Part shown: positions 23,001-34,907 of the stretch, one piece after another
Position numbering within the stretch: the stretch's first letter is position 1
How the letters are laid out: the number at the start of each line of letters is the position of its first letter
Assembly (NCBI GenBank): GCA_958430865.1
Contig: CAUDNR010004523.1
Coordinates: forward strand, 73,682-137,681
Reading direction: 5' to 3'
DNA: 64,000 nt
From: Entrophospora sp. SA101
Lineage: Eukaryota > Glomeromycota > Glomeromycetes > Entrophosporales > Entrophosporaceae
Made by a program: the position numbers and the translations under genes
Notes under the pieces: model-generated
The model's input: only the letters and a program-made list of their open reading frames with translations
Told to the model about the DNA's origin: nothing
The model's database searches: none

Positions 23001-23309
23001 TTCGTAAGGAATCTTCATTTAACTTCTGGAAGGTAGTGTTTTCATAATTGCTAAAATTACAAATTTCACAAGGTCCAAAATTGCTTCATTTCCTTCCCAT
23101 ATTCACACCAAAAAGTTTACTAATAAAATGTCGATGGAATTTCTGATCTTTTCTGATCTAGACTTAGAATATATGAAGGCGTTTATGTGCAAAATTTGAA
23201 TACACATTCATTATTACACTTTACCCTGGCATTTGGTTACACTATTGTAATTCTACTTTAAACAATATAAATAATTATGTTACACGAAAAATAGAATTTC
23301 CACCATGCT
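20067..23309 (-). mobile_element. 3.24-kb TIR DNA transposon, putatively autonomous
   Basis: The ends are inverted copies: AGCATGGTGGAAATTC followed by an ATTTTT and GTGTAACAT motif at 20,067, and the complement ending at 23,309. They enclose a single large gene on the minus strand. A second copy with the same ends but a ~1.7-kb internal deletion is at 55,973-57,439, which confirms the termini as element boundaries. I could not find a clear target-site duplication, which may have decayed or been lost by recombination. The outermost ~170 bp of the right end also lies inside the large inverted-repeat arm. Confidence 0.72.
20312..23088 (-). CDS. Putative D-D-E transposase with N-terminal zinc module and C-terminal RING-like motif
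   Basis: Parts, in minus-strand order: a cysteine module (FGPCEICN ... SQLCHKCYNDLVVYDRN) and coiled-coil tail (about 22,690-23,085); a middle exon (about 22,130-22,584) ending KMNKIEKDHALSVLEYLKKK; then a long exon with NIDDYHDIH, IPISADWPGQLYIRSA, LISPLHISLNTRET and HDSYVENFHSLL; and a terminal part with TCGHSFHIICFNRQNNLCVYC, a RING-like cysteine/histidine cluster. Asp of NIDDYH, Asp of SADWPG and Glu of YVENFH are my candidates for a D-D-E triad. Defects: an in-frame TGA right after the likely start (MGRK-stop-SNFGPC), a GC rather than GT donor after the first exon, and a frame change at a nine-A run near 20,805. It is therefore damaged or contains sequencing errors. The family is not one I can name. 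Confidence 0.55.
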
Positions 23310-23942
23310 TGCAATGTTCATATATCAAATTTAAACAAAGGTTTATTTTACAAATCTAGAGGAGATAGAGTTTGAATTTTCATATTGAAAAAATTTACAT
23401 ATATTGATCAGTGAAAAATCCGCACATATGATTTTTTATATGTGCGCTCAACTATGTTTGTGTTTATTATAATTTGTAACACCCCAATGTGACATGTCCT
23501 GTGACTAGTATGTTTTCTGTAAAAACCGTAAGATTCCATGCATTTTTCCGTACCTATTCCATAAAATAATCTGGTTCATGTACTGTTTTACTGTACAAAT
23601 TCCATACATTTTCCATACATTTTCCATACCAAATTTTTTATAGGGCCCTTCTTCAAAAAAAAACAACTCCAGGTGAACACAATTATCAGTGCCTATGGAT
23701 TGCCCCAAATATTTTACACTTTGACTATGTCTGAAGGCAAATGTCTTCAATAATTGCTCTAAAGCCTACATATTAACATGCTTCAAAAATTTCATATGTT
23801 ATAATCTAAGATCCTCCAATTCTCTGTTGTAATTTTTATCATATAATTTTGGCTACTTTTTTATTAAAAACAATATTTTTATCAACCGCCATTTTTTTCT
23901 TAACACCCTGTATGGGAAAGACCAATCGAAATTATTATTATT

Positions 23943-24308
23943 ATGAAAAGGTATGACTGGTGTCCCCTATGTCCTCATTCAAAAGGAAAACGTACATCAA
24001 AATATATATTCAAAGATCTGTTAGGAAAAAAGTTCCCACAATGTGCACCGAAATTCTTACAAGGAATGCGCTTCGATGGATACAATGAAGAATTGAAACT
24101 AGCTTTTGAATTTAATGGACAGCATCATTACCATCTTAACCCAATGTTCCATAAAAGTGGGAAAATAGACTTTAATGAACAAATTCAACATGACCAAAAA
24201 AAGCGGAATATCTGTAAGGAGTGAGGTATATGTCTCATCTAGATTCCATATGATGTAGATCTTTATAACTTTATCCAGGAAGCTTTAATCAAGAACGGCT
24301 ATAACTGA
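23943..24308 (+). pseudogene. PD-(D/E)XK nuclease-like protein, decayed (left arm)
   Basis: The protein starts with a zinc-ribbon-like YDWCPLCPHSKGKRTSKYIF, then PKFLQGMRFDGYNEELKLAF and EFNGQHHYH, then a helix with QIQHDQKKRNICKE. Asp in RFDGY and the EFNGQHH block match the D...ExQ/N-G-xxH core of restriction-endonuclease-like nucleases common in mobile DNA. The same frame continues through a TGA at 24,222 and a TAG at 24,240 into IPYDVDLYNFIQEALIKNGY and a stop at 24,306, which is the expected C terminus. With two in-frame stops I call it a pseudogene. The copy in the right arm has the same stops. Confidence 0.7.
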
Positions 24309-24351
24309 AGATAATTTGATTTTAGTTGAGGTTGTATTACGAATATTATTA

Positions 24352-24778
24352 TAGTTGGCTTGGTCTAAAGACCTCCTAAATTTTGGGCAAATTTTAAAAG
24401 TATAGAAGTCACTTTCCGTCCTACCTTTTAAAAAAATAGCTCTATTAGTTGATAGAATATGTCTTTGGTTTTAATGTAATAGAAATTTTCTCAATAAAAT
24501 TATTTTTTGTAGAGTTCTATTCTTTTTTAAAACATGTACTTTACTATGCTCGCGAGGAATTTGTCCGCTAGGATCATTTCTAAATTTCGGAAAATATTAC
24601 CAAATTTAGACTAGCACTTGAATATCGTATCTAAATTTGGCAGTAAGAAAACTAAAATCACGTGAAGTCCTATTTTTTGAAAAATTTTATTACATTTTTG
24701 AACGAATTACAAAATTGCTATTTTGAAATTTGGCCGCATGGCGCAGCAATAGGAGGTATTTAGACCGAGCCAACCATA
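24352..24778. mobile_element. ~425-bp MITE-like element (left arm)
   Basis: Imperfect terminal inverted repeats: GTTGGCTTGGTCTAAAGACC at 24,354 and the complement of TGGTTGGCTCGGTCTAAATA ending at 24,776, with TA on both outer sides. It is non-coding, and the inner arms contain ATTTTGGGCAAATTT and AAATTTGGCCGC. A Tc1/mariner-like origin is inferred from the TA flanks. Confidence 0.6.
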
Positions 24779-26782
24779 GCATCAATATTTTTTTTGCTCA
24801 TAAGTGCGGCTACATCTGCTTGATTTTTAACTTCTGTATTAATTTCATTCATCATAATATTTCAACTTTTTACAGATACTAACTAATCAACTGAATATTC
24901 TACTACGAGGCGAGTGATACATATAGAAAATAAAATAAACTAAGCCATTGATCTTTGGTAAGGCATTCCTCAAAATTGTATTGATATTATGGCCGTAAAA
25001 TAATACCTCCTTTATAAATCTGCATCTAATTGAGTCTGATAGAAATTTTTTTTTGTCTCGAGTTGATTGATTTCAACATTTTTTTGTTTCAGCAACTCCA
25101 TTATATGTCTTTTTTATCTAATCAATACTTTCGAACCCCAATGATTTACTTATTTTCCTTGTGAGTATAGTTTAATGTAGGTACCGGTACATATGAATAG
25201 AAGAAATACTTGCACCAGCTGTCCATGGCCACTACCACCATCATTACTGTTAACGCAATGGCTGCTATCATTATTAATCGCTATTTTCACCATCATTAAC
25301 TATTATCATTATCACCAGCAAAAATCTTGGTTGTATAATGGCTGTTAACTGAAAACACATGAAAGTAATTTAATATTGTGAAAAGAATGACAATTTTTAA
25401 TCTACATATTTTGAATCATCCTCAAGAGAAAATCGCCCCCACTGCTTGGATAATGTCACCGATCTGAAAAAACCCTGCTCCTAATTGTTACCGTTGAATT
25501 TCTTAAAGATCGTTTCATCAAATTATCATCTTCAGTTCACACCTTTGAAAAGATTATCTAAACAAAATCAGTGAAAATCGTACATAATTTTTTCAATTTC
25601 TTAATAAAAAAAAGTTTAGATTTTAAAATAATTTTTTTTTACATATTCATACGAATCGTTTTCGGAAATTAAACTATGGAAATTTGAAATTCATCGTAAT
25701 TGCAACTAATAAAATTGTAAATCGCGTTCAGTAGTTTAATATTGATATTAATATAGCTAAGCCCTAAGAAAGCCAAATATCACGCTATCTATATAAAAAC
25801 ATTAAACATTCGTTGTATAACATTAATTCGAAATATCTGTCCAGGTTTTCATTGAATTTTTTCATTAATTTTTCCATTTTAACTTTAATTTTGCCTCTTT
25901 ATTGATTATATCTGTTATTATTGAAAAGAAAAGAAAAAAATTCATATCTTGATGCGTTCTCAAATTTTTCCATACTAATACGGCTGGCTAATTTTAAATC
26001 CATATAAATTTCAAAAAAAATTTTTTACGTAATCTAGTTAAGAAAGATAGATGTCCAACAATCAATTAATAAAACACCACGATCACATGGATCATGCGAA
26101 TTCGCAAAATAAAATAGTCAAGAAAGACAATCAACACCAACAATTGATTAATAAAATAACATGGATCATGTAATATCGTAAGATAAAACCGTTCAAGCCA
26201 TTCAACTAAGCACAAGAAGGTTAATATGTAGTAATAATCTGTTAAACAAACCATTGCTGTCAGAGATCCGAGTTTTTCTTTTCTATCATAAAAATAATAA
26301 CCAATGTTCGTTAAAAAAATTTGGAAAGCGCTCTGCAGCTTCAACTGCAGCTATTTTGTATAAAACGTGATTAAATTCGTGAAACCCTTGTAAATTTTTT
26401 TCCTGAACACAATAATTGCAAAGAACATTACTGAAAATTGGTATTTTTGATTACACCGATTTTATTGCAATTTTTTTTAAAAATGTTAAAAAGTGAAAGC
26501 ACAAGAGAAAAAAGAAGACGACACGTAATTTTAGAATCTACGTTTTAAAAAAAAAGAAGATAAGAGAAAGGTAGAAAAAGAAGAAATATCGTTATTTAGC
26601 AATAATGAAAAAAATATATTCTTTTTTTTTTTTTTTTTTTTTTTTTGAAATTTTAAAAATATTTTAGATATATATATAAAGATCATTATTATTGTCATCA
26701 CATTAATTATCAATCCGATCATGAAAACAACAAGCGTAAAAATGCGCAGGCGAGTGGGCGAATGAGTTGATGAATGAGTGAT
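24779..26782. other. Gene-free part of the left arm
   Basis: I see no supported gene. A 92-codon hydrophobic frame at 26,066-26,344 (minus) has no recognisable features. A T run of about 26 bases lies near 26,620. Positions 24,659-26,295 recur inverted at 32,170-33,806. Confidence 0.4.
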
Positions 26783-27333
26783 TTACAATCCAATCTGATA
26801 AAGTTTGTCGAGTGTTTCTTTTTGCTGGTATATATTATTCATTCTATCGATGAAAGGATGGGGATAAAAATTAATAAATATTTGAATATAAAATTTCAAC
26901 TCTCATAACCATCATAATAATAATGATGATGATGATTATGATATGAAAAACAATAATAACCTTCTTTCTCTCTCGAGTTCACCAGTCAAATAATTAATAT
27001 ACTGATTAAGCCGATTGATTTCATCCAAAAGATGACATTCTTTTGCTTTCATATTTTTTATATGTAAAACGGCTTTTTTTGTAGAATTGAATAGTTAAAT
27101 TAATTAAACAATAATATTTGTTGATCACGTGCGTAAAAATATCGAGATGATCATTTACTTTTTTGAAGCAACAATGCTTTACTCATCTTACGACCGTGAT
27201 TAGGAATTGGTAATTGGTTCAGAAGGTCATCAAATCCATCCTTGATTTCTGCACGTCTTTTCTGTTCAGATTGAATATGCATTTGTCGACGCATTTCAGC
27301 ATGTGTTAATTGACTAAATAAATAATAGCAGTA

Positions 27334-27381
<48 letters not shown>

Positions 27382-28248
27382 GTGTATATGTTTGTTAATT
27401 GGGATTGTTTTAAAACGTGTCAAATGTTAAATTAAAATTGAATTCACCACACGTGTTAAATTTCCTTATTAAACAAAAAATATAAACAAAAATATAAATA
27501 AATAGAAAAAAATTTTTTTTTTTTAATTTTTTTTAATTATTACTTTTTTTTTTTACTACTTACTTATTAATGTTCATAATATCATCATCTTCATATCCAT
27601 CTAACGAAGAAGCAGTATCACAAAATTCTTCACCACGTATTTGTGTTTGTATTTGTTGTCTTCGTCTCCTACTACAATTATTACCATCAGATTTTGAACT
27701 TTCATATTTTTCTTTGTCGTATTGTCTAAATTCTGGATAATATAGTTGGTCATCTTGTAGTGGTAATTGTGGTACAATTATCTCGTGAGTAAGCAGAGGC
27801 GAGGGTGGAAACGGGGAAAAGACAGGTGGTGGTTGTGGAAAAGACATATGATGTTGTAATAGTAAAGGATGTTCAGGGGAACTAGATACATCAAGTATTG
27901 GGGGATACTCAAATTTTATATCTAATGATCAGATTATATAAAAAATCAAAAGAAATAGTGTGAAAAATAATTTAAATATTATTTGACCTATCATCATCAT
28001 CACCATCGTATTGATTGTGCATATAATTTATACATGTTATATGTTTTCAGTCACGTTAAAGGTTTCTTTTTTCTCGCTTCAGATGCTCATTTCTCGTGTT
28101 TTAAATAAAATCTTTTCCACTTCCACACCATTAAAAAAAGAAAGATTCACTGCTTACCTGTAGTAATGAGAGAAGGGGGAGGAGGAAGATTCTGAGAAGA
28201 AATTTCATTAGGAATGATATAATTTTCATTGTATTGTTGGTGAAGCAT
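26783..28248 (-). CDS. bHLH(-zipper) transcription factor (left arm copy)
   Basis: Minus-strand exons 28,158-28,248, 27,564-27,921, 27,159-27,313, 26,961-27,072 and 26,783-26,843, in phase, 258 residues. The N terminus is Pro-rich with an acidic tail (DGYEDDDIMNIN). The basic region is RRQMHIQSEQKRRAEIKDGF, with the His-Glu-Arg pattern (HxxxExxRR) that recognises CACGTG/CANNTG E-boxes. The loop is LPIPNHGRKMSKALLLQ, the second helix VLHIKNMKAKECHLLDEINR, and a short leucine-zipper-like continuation follows. It resembles fungal Tye7/Max-like regulators; which targets it controls cannot be seen. A CACGTG occurs in its own third intron (27,126-27,131), which may be coincidental. It is intact and duplicated identically in the right arm. 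Confidence 0.85.
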
Positions 28249-31200
28249 ATTTAATAGTTGTTGAGTAAATAGATAGATATTGTGATTCTATTACGTATAT
28301 ATATATATATATATATATATAACGAACCAAAGGACTCTAAATGAGATTAAAAAAAAGAAAATTAATTCATTTGTATGTAATTAGATATTTATTAAACAAA
28401 AAAAAATTTATAATTATTAAAATAAGTTAAACCGAAAATGTTGATATTACGTTGAACCAAAAAAAACTATATTTAAACCAAATAAATAATAATAGTTTAG
28501 TATTAGTTATATAAAATTTAATAACATTATTAGTGTGGTAGATCCTCCAATAATTGGAACTTTATAATTTATTACCTCTTACTTTAAAAATGAAAAGAGC
28601 TGATCTTCCTTCATCAAGAACAATAAAGAACGAATTAAATAGCTCTTGATCGAACTTCTTTCATGTGTTCTGTACCAATATTTATATATATAACAAAAAA
28701 CAAATGTATCTAAAACTCGTGAATTTTTTACATCGTGTTTAAATCCAATTTAGTAAAATAATTACAAATGAGGAAATGATTTGTGTGTAAAGAAAGAAAG
28801 TGCAAGATGATGAGAGGGAAAAAGACACATATTTGCACGAGGTTAATTGAATTAAATATAAGCCACTGCTTTTTGTTTATTATTATACAGAAAGTTAAAA
28901 AAAAAAATAATTCAAAAATAAATTTTGAAAACAAATTACAATAATGTGGAAATTAATTTCCAATACAAGAAAATTCATTCATCGACTGATCCATTGATTA
29001 CAAATTGTGAAGTCAAACTTTATTTTTTTCAAAAAAAATTGAATTTATAAAGTGACTTTTTTCGCTGAACTGAAAAAAAATTTTTTAAGTTGAATAAATT
29101 ACACACGTTATTTCTCAGATCATGTGATGTTGATCTATGTTTTTCTTTATTCTTAATACCAAACTACTAATACACAAAAAAAAATTCATATGCAAATTAT
29201 ATAATCAATTCATTGTATTATTCAAAAATAATTATGTAAATGGTTTGTACAACAACAACAAAGAAATTGTGAAAAACCTTAATTCTTAAAATATAATTAC
29301 ACGTCTTTAAATTCTTCAACTTGTTCAAATATCCAATAGTTTTTTCATCATTAGAAAATACCACAACGTTAATTAAAACATTATTGATTCTGTTGAAAAT
29401 GCTTCGTCGTTAAAAGTTTTCAACCTGTAACTTCTTAAAGGTTGAAAATGATCTAGCAAATTTATTAAATGAACCAGTAGAGATTAAAATTGGTGGTAAA
29501 ACTATTCTTCAGCTTGGATTAAAAGGTCTGGTGACGGGCGATGTTACTTTATTCGAAGAAGAATCATATTTCAAAAAACGTTCAAGTACTTTTTAATGCA
29601 AATTTAATTTGATCTATTCGATTGTTTTGGTTTTATATAAATAAAGCTACATTATTAACATTGCATTTACTTTAAAATATATTGATAATTGGTTCGTTAA
29701 TATAAACAGTTTAAATCCTGATGTAATTATAGAACTTCTAAAGCATGCGTTGTTGATATTTGCAAATCGTTTAATCATTAATGAAAAAGAGTGGATTCAA
29801 CAAAATTTATCCGTCTCACTATTTATTTGTTTAAGGTTGCTTTAATTACAAGTATTTTAAAAAATGATGATTTAGATTTAAAAGGAATTGATATTTGGGC
29901 AGGGATTGTTACTACGATAATTTTCTTGGCAGGGGAAAAAAAAAAAAGGAAATTTATTTAATATTTAGGGGGAAATTTCAACATCAAAACGTTATTTCCG
30001 GGTTGTGACGGAAACGACTAATTCCAAATGTTCTAGATCGTGAAAACATGTTTTGATGAAAAATCAAGACAACTGGAAAGAAAATTCTCCAACGATAGCT
30101 ATGAAATTGATGGCTTTATTTTTCAATATTAATGAAATCAACTTGGCAAACAATCTGATCTAATAATAATCGAGGAACTAAAGGAGAAATTCTAGTGACA
30201 TTTTATTTAAAGAATATCTAATTGATCGTTGGGATTTAAAAAGTGAACACCTCTTTTAAGTAAAAACTATTTTACTATCTCAAATTGAAAGAACCTTCTC
30301 AATAATAATAATGAACGAATTCTGTTGATGATATCTATGTTGTTATTATATTACTATGAAAAATAATTAAATATTGGAGATTTTTACAATAAAGTTCATT
30401 TAATAGACATGCCCGCAATCTATAAAGTGGTGAAAAATCAGGGTTTTTTTCTTATAATATTATAAGACGTACTAGTACTAAAATATGATTTATTTGCTAA
30501 TTTTAGTTGCATACATGCATATATGGTTATTATATTTTATTGGCGAATTTGATTCCCAATAGTAATAGTGTGTATTAGTATTAGTATTAGTATGCATTGT
30601 TTAAATAACGAATTAATTAAAAATTCAAAATCATTTGAACATCTTATTTAACAATATATTAATGATACCCATAATGATTCTTTACCTTTTATGAACTAGG
30701 TCTTCATTTCTCCAAAAATCTTTGAAGAATATGTTTATGGCCATAATTCTTTCCCCATTTAAGGTACAAATATCCCTTGCAACCTCGAGGTACATGTGAT
30801 TCTTTTAAAAAAATAACAATGACATATTTTATTAAATTAAATTAGCAATCTTTACAATTCACTTAACGATAAAGTTTTACTAGCTTTAAATAATTTAATA
30901 TTAAAAAAAAAAAAATAAACGGTTTGAATAGATTTTTATTAATATTGATTTAGTTCATTAATCATAAATTAGATTGACCACAATAAAATAACCGAATATA
31001 TAAGGTAGTCTATAAAGAAATTCTTTTTTCAAAAAAAGATGGCAAATTAAGCATGAAAACTTTGATCCCAAGCCGGACTGAAAAACATTATGGTATTCAT
31101 CATAGATAAATGTGAGTAATAATTAAAAGATATAAAGCTATTGAAAATTCGAGATTATTTTTTAGCAAAATTATATATTAAAGTAACTTTTTAATTATTT

Positions 31201-32174
31201 GTTACGTTTACATACACACAAACACATAAAAATTGCAGGCACCCGATTACTTTATATACACGCGCATCCCTGAATAAGTGGGTAGGATTCGCTTTTTGAA
31301 AATTATAAGCAACTTTACCCATTTTTGTTAATGCTATGATTGCTTGTAAACTACTATATAATTTATGATAAAAAAACAAATTAATTTACTATAGCAAATT
31401 GCGCATGATGGAGTTTCATTTATCACATCAAATCTTGAAAATTTACTACATTTTCTCTAAGCGTTATATTATTATTGAACTCTTTCACCACAACCATCTT
31501 CAATTAGTGTTATTGAGTATATTAAATAGTGTTTTAAAAAATTCCATCATTCCCATAATAAATAATTGCTACTACAACTCTACTTTCTAAAGAGGAGCAA
31601 TGTATTCAACCCAATTTGCTTGCAACATTATATTTTATTTAAAATTAAATTAAACCATCTATTATATTATATATTATAATCACTAAAAAGCTAAAAAGCC
31701 ATGATACAGTTATTGTCGACTGAGTTTACAATAAATGACTATTTGTTAAATGATCAATGGAAATAGGAATTTATGCTATAATAGCAAGTAATTTGGAAAT
31801 GGTTCAGAGTATTTTTTGCTTTATTTAGTTTTATTCAATTCATAGTTGGGATAAAATTTGACCTTTTTAATTCATCATAATGCTTTTATAAGTGAAATAT
31901 TTGTCAATAGCAATTTTTTTTATATAATGATGTGATGCTTGTTTGTACATTGATCTAATGAAGAACGTCATAACAAAGCTAGGACACATCTAAGTACTCA
32001 TCCATTTATCCAAATTACTTTGATAGGAGAGAAAGCACACAAAAAAAAATTTTGTTTTGGTCAATCAGGATATTTTAAATTTTAATGAGAAAAATAAATT
32101 TATGATTAACTTTATCAATTGTTAATTGTTGATTGTAAAATTAATATTTTATTTAATTCTTGTAAATTGATTTT
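28249..32174. other. Gene-poor part of the left arm
   Basis: No intact gene. The first ~700 bp upstream of the bHLH start should hold its promoter; a (TA)13 tract lies at 28,296-28,321. On the plus strand two short coding-like frames may be remnants of one gene: 29,441-29,598 (VENDLANLLNEPVEIKIGGK) and about 29,690-29,865 (LNPDVIIELLKHALLIFANR). I cannot identify them. Confidence 0.4.
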
Positions 32175-33806
32175 TATGATAGAAAAGAAAAACTCGGATC
32201 TCTGACAGCAATGGTTTGTTTAACAGATTATTACTACATATTAACCTTCTTGTGCTTAGTTGAATGGCTTGAACGGTTTTATCTTACGATATTACATGAT
32301 CCATGTTATTTTATTAATCAATTGTTGGTGTTGATTGTCTTTCTTGACTATTTTATTTTGCGAATTCGCATGATCCATGTGATCGTGGTGTTTTATTAAT
32401 TGATTGTTGGACATCTATCTTTCTTAACTAGATTACGTAAAAAATTTTTTTTGAAATTTATATGGATTTAAAATTAGCCAGCCGTATTAGTATGGAAAAA
32501 TTTGAGAACGCATCAAGATATGAATTTTTTTCTTTTCTTTTCAATAATAACAGATATAATCAATAAAGAGGCAAAATTAAAGTTAAAATGGAAAAATTAA
32601 TGAAAAAATTCAATGAAAACCTGGACAGATATTTCGAATTAATGTTATACAACGAATGTTTAATGTTTTTATATAGATAGCGTGATATTTGGCTTTCTTA
32701 GGGCTTAGCTATATTAATATCAATATTAAACTACTGAACGCGATTTACAATTTTATTAGTTGCAATTACGATGAATTTCAAATTTCCATAGTTTAATTTC
32801 CGAAAACGATTCGTATGAATATGTAAAAAAAAATTATTTTAAAATCTAAACTTTTTTTTATTAAGAAATTGAAAAAATTATGTACGATTTTCACTGATTT
32901 TGTTTAGATAATCTTTTCAAAGGTGTGAACTGAAGATGATAATTTGATGAAACGATCTTTAAGAAATTCAACGGTAACAATTAGGAGCAGGGTTTTTTCA
33001 GATCGGTGACATTATCCAAGCAGTGGGGGCGATTTTCTCTTGAGGATGATTCAAAATATGTAGATTAAAAATTGTCATTCTTTTCACAATATTAAATTAC
33101 TTTCATGTGTTTTCAGTTAACAGCCATTATACAACCAAGATTTTTGCTGGTGATAATGATAATAGTTAATGATGGTGAAAATAGCGATTAATAATGATAG
33201 CAGCCATTGCGTTAACAGTAATGATGGTGGTAGTGGCCATGGACAGCTGGTGCAAGTATTTCTTCTATTCATATGTACCGGTACCTACATTAAACTATAC
33301 TCACAAGGAAAATAAGTAAATCATTGGGGTTCGAAAGTATTGATTAGATAAAAAAGACATATAATGGAGTTGCTGAAACAAAAAAATGTTGAAATCAATC
33401 AACTCGAGACAAAAAAAAATTTCTATCAGACTCAATTAGATGCAGATTTATAAAGGAGGTATTATTTTACGGCCATAATATCAATACAATTTTGAGGAAT
33501 GCCTTACCAAAGATCAATGGCTTAGTTTATTTTATTTTCTATATGTATCACTCGCCTCGTAGTAGAATATTCAGTTGATTAGTTAGTATCTGTAAAAAGT
33601 TGAAATATTATGATGAATGAAATTAATACAGAAGTTAAAAATCAAGCAGATGTAGCCGCACTTATGAGCAAAAAAAATATTGATGCTATGGTTGGCTCGG
33701 TCTAAATACCTCCTATTGCTGCGCCATGCGGCCAAATTTCAAAATAGCAATTTTGTAATTCGTTCAAAAATGTAATAAAATTTTTCAAAAAATAGGACTT
33801 CACGTG
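32170..33806 (+). repeat. Third, partial copy of the arm (fold-back segment)
   Basis: These 1.64 kb match 52,987-54,623 directly, and so 24,659-26,295 in inverted orientation. The switch from the left arm occurs at a shared ATTTTTATGAT. The copy stops at CACGTG exactly where the N gap begins. Positions 33,686-33,806 are a truncated copy of the MITE end. Confidence 0.88.
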
Positions 33807-33816
33807 NNNNNNNNNN
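33807..33816. other. Assembly gap (10 N)
   Basis: A run of ten N marks a scaffold join. It cuts a repeat on the left side and a kelch gene on the right side. The true distance, order and orientation across it are unproven. Confidence 0.98.
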
Positions 33817-34907
33817 CAGGTGTAGTTCCTCCATAGACTATTATTTGACCATTAGCAGCTAAGAAATAAATATATAAAATGAAATTTTTTTTTTTAAATG
33901 ATGATAAGAAACAAACAAATAATAATAATTATTATTTACCATATACAGCTGTATGTCCAGTACGGACATCAACAGTTGGACCACCAACTATAGTCTAATC
34001 AATACAAAATAAATGATTAATATATTTTCCAATTAAAATAAATTTCTCATATTAAATTAATAATTACCATTAAATCCCAAGTGTCAGCTTTAGTATCATA
34101 TAATGTAAGCTTTTTTTAAATAAATAATAAATTAATATTAAATTATTAACTACACATTTTTTATTAATCATTATAGTTATTATTTATTTTATTATTTATT
34201 ACCTTATTCATGGGAACTGCAGTTAGAGGAGCATCAGGAGTAATAGTTTCTCTTCCACCAATAAAAACAATTACTCCATTAGCAATCAATACAGCAGCAT
34301 GGTCAATTCTAATAGGTGGCATATTTGGACCAGTTTTCCCAATTTGACTCCAGGATAAATTATTTCCATCCAGAATAAAAAAATCATTAAAATAAACACC
34401 TTTAGGAACTTTTACATTATTTCCTCCACCATGAATATATAATTTTCCAGACAATGGATCACTAACACTTGCAAATTCTCTACGTGTTTCAGGTGCTATT
34501 CCTTGAAAAGCAGGTGGGTTTACTAACCATTGATTGCTTTTAAAATCATGGGTGTAAACCACACTTTTCAAATTATAATCACCAGTTACATTATCACGCA
34601 TGATACCACCAAATAAAAATATTGTATCATTATTAGTGTTGGAACTAGCTTTAGCCCATGTTATTAATACTGGCAATGGTGAGGTTTCAGTTAAATCCTT
34701 CCATGGAGGAGTTATTGTATCAAATGTTTGTAACAAATCAAGTGAAAAAAATTCTCTTGATGGTAGACCATTAGAGGAACCACCCATAACATATAAAATA
34801 TTATTGACAATAACAGTGGTATGTGTAAATCTTGGGTCAGTTGGTGCTGAATTCACCACTAAAAATAAGCATTTGAGCAATATTAAAAATATTAAAAAGC
34901 TGATCAT
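33817..34907 (-). CDS. Kelch-repeat membrane protein A, 3' end lost at the gap
   Basis: Minus-strand exons 34,203-34,907, 34,068-34,109, 33,940-33,994 and part of the next (from 33,858 to the gap). The N terminus MISFLIFLILLKCLFLVVNS is a signal peptide. Kelch motifs follow: HTTVIVNNILYVMGGSSNG, DTIFLFGG, GKLYIHGGGN and AAVLIANGVIVFIGG, each ending in the GG that marks a beta-propeller blade. By analogy with copy B the missing part would hold the last blade, a transmembrane helix and a low-complexity tail. Kelch propellers bind other proteins or glycans; the ligand is unknown. Confidence 0.85.

Larger units (their letters stand above)
23138..32174 (+). repeat. Left arm of a ~9.04-kb inverted repeat
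   Basis: The arm is the near-exact reverse complement of 47,104-56,144; paired coordinates sum to 79,278-79,282 along its length. I found only two differences by eye: a TA microsatellite of 21 against 22 units (27,337-27,378) and TTTTTT against TAGTTTTT near 29,057. The outer edge (23,138) lies inside the TIR element, and beyond it the two sides stay related but diverge. The inner edge is at 32,174. Contents: PD-(D/E)XK pseudogene, MITE and bHLH gene. Confidence 0.9.

Noticed and set aside
20067..23309. Target-site duplication of the TIR element
   Set aside because: Bases outside the two ends (GTCGATCAC and TGCAATGTT) do not match, so none is claimed.
26066..26344. Hydrophobic 92-codon frame, repeated at 32,211 and 52,938
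   Set aside because: No domain, no codon conservation to judge, and all copies come from the same duplication; probably chance.
31191..31590. Two short frames in each arm
   Set aside because: Under 65 codons, no motifs and no splice context.
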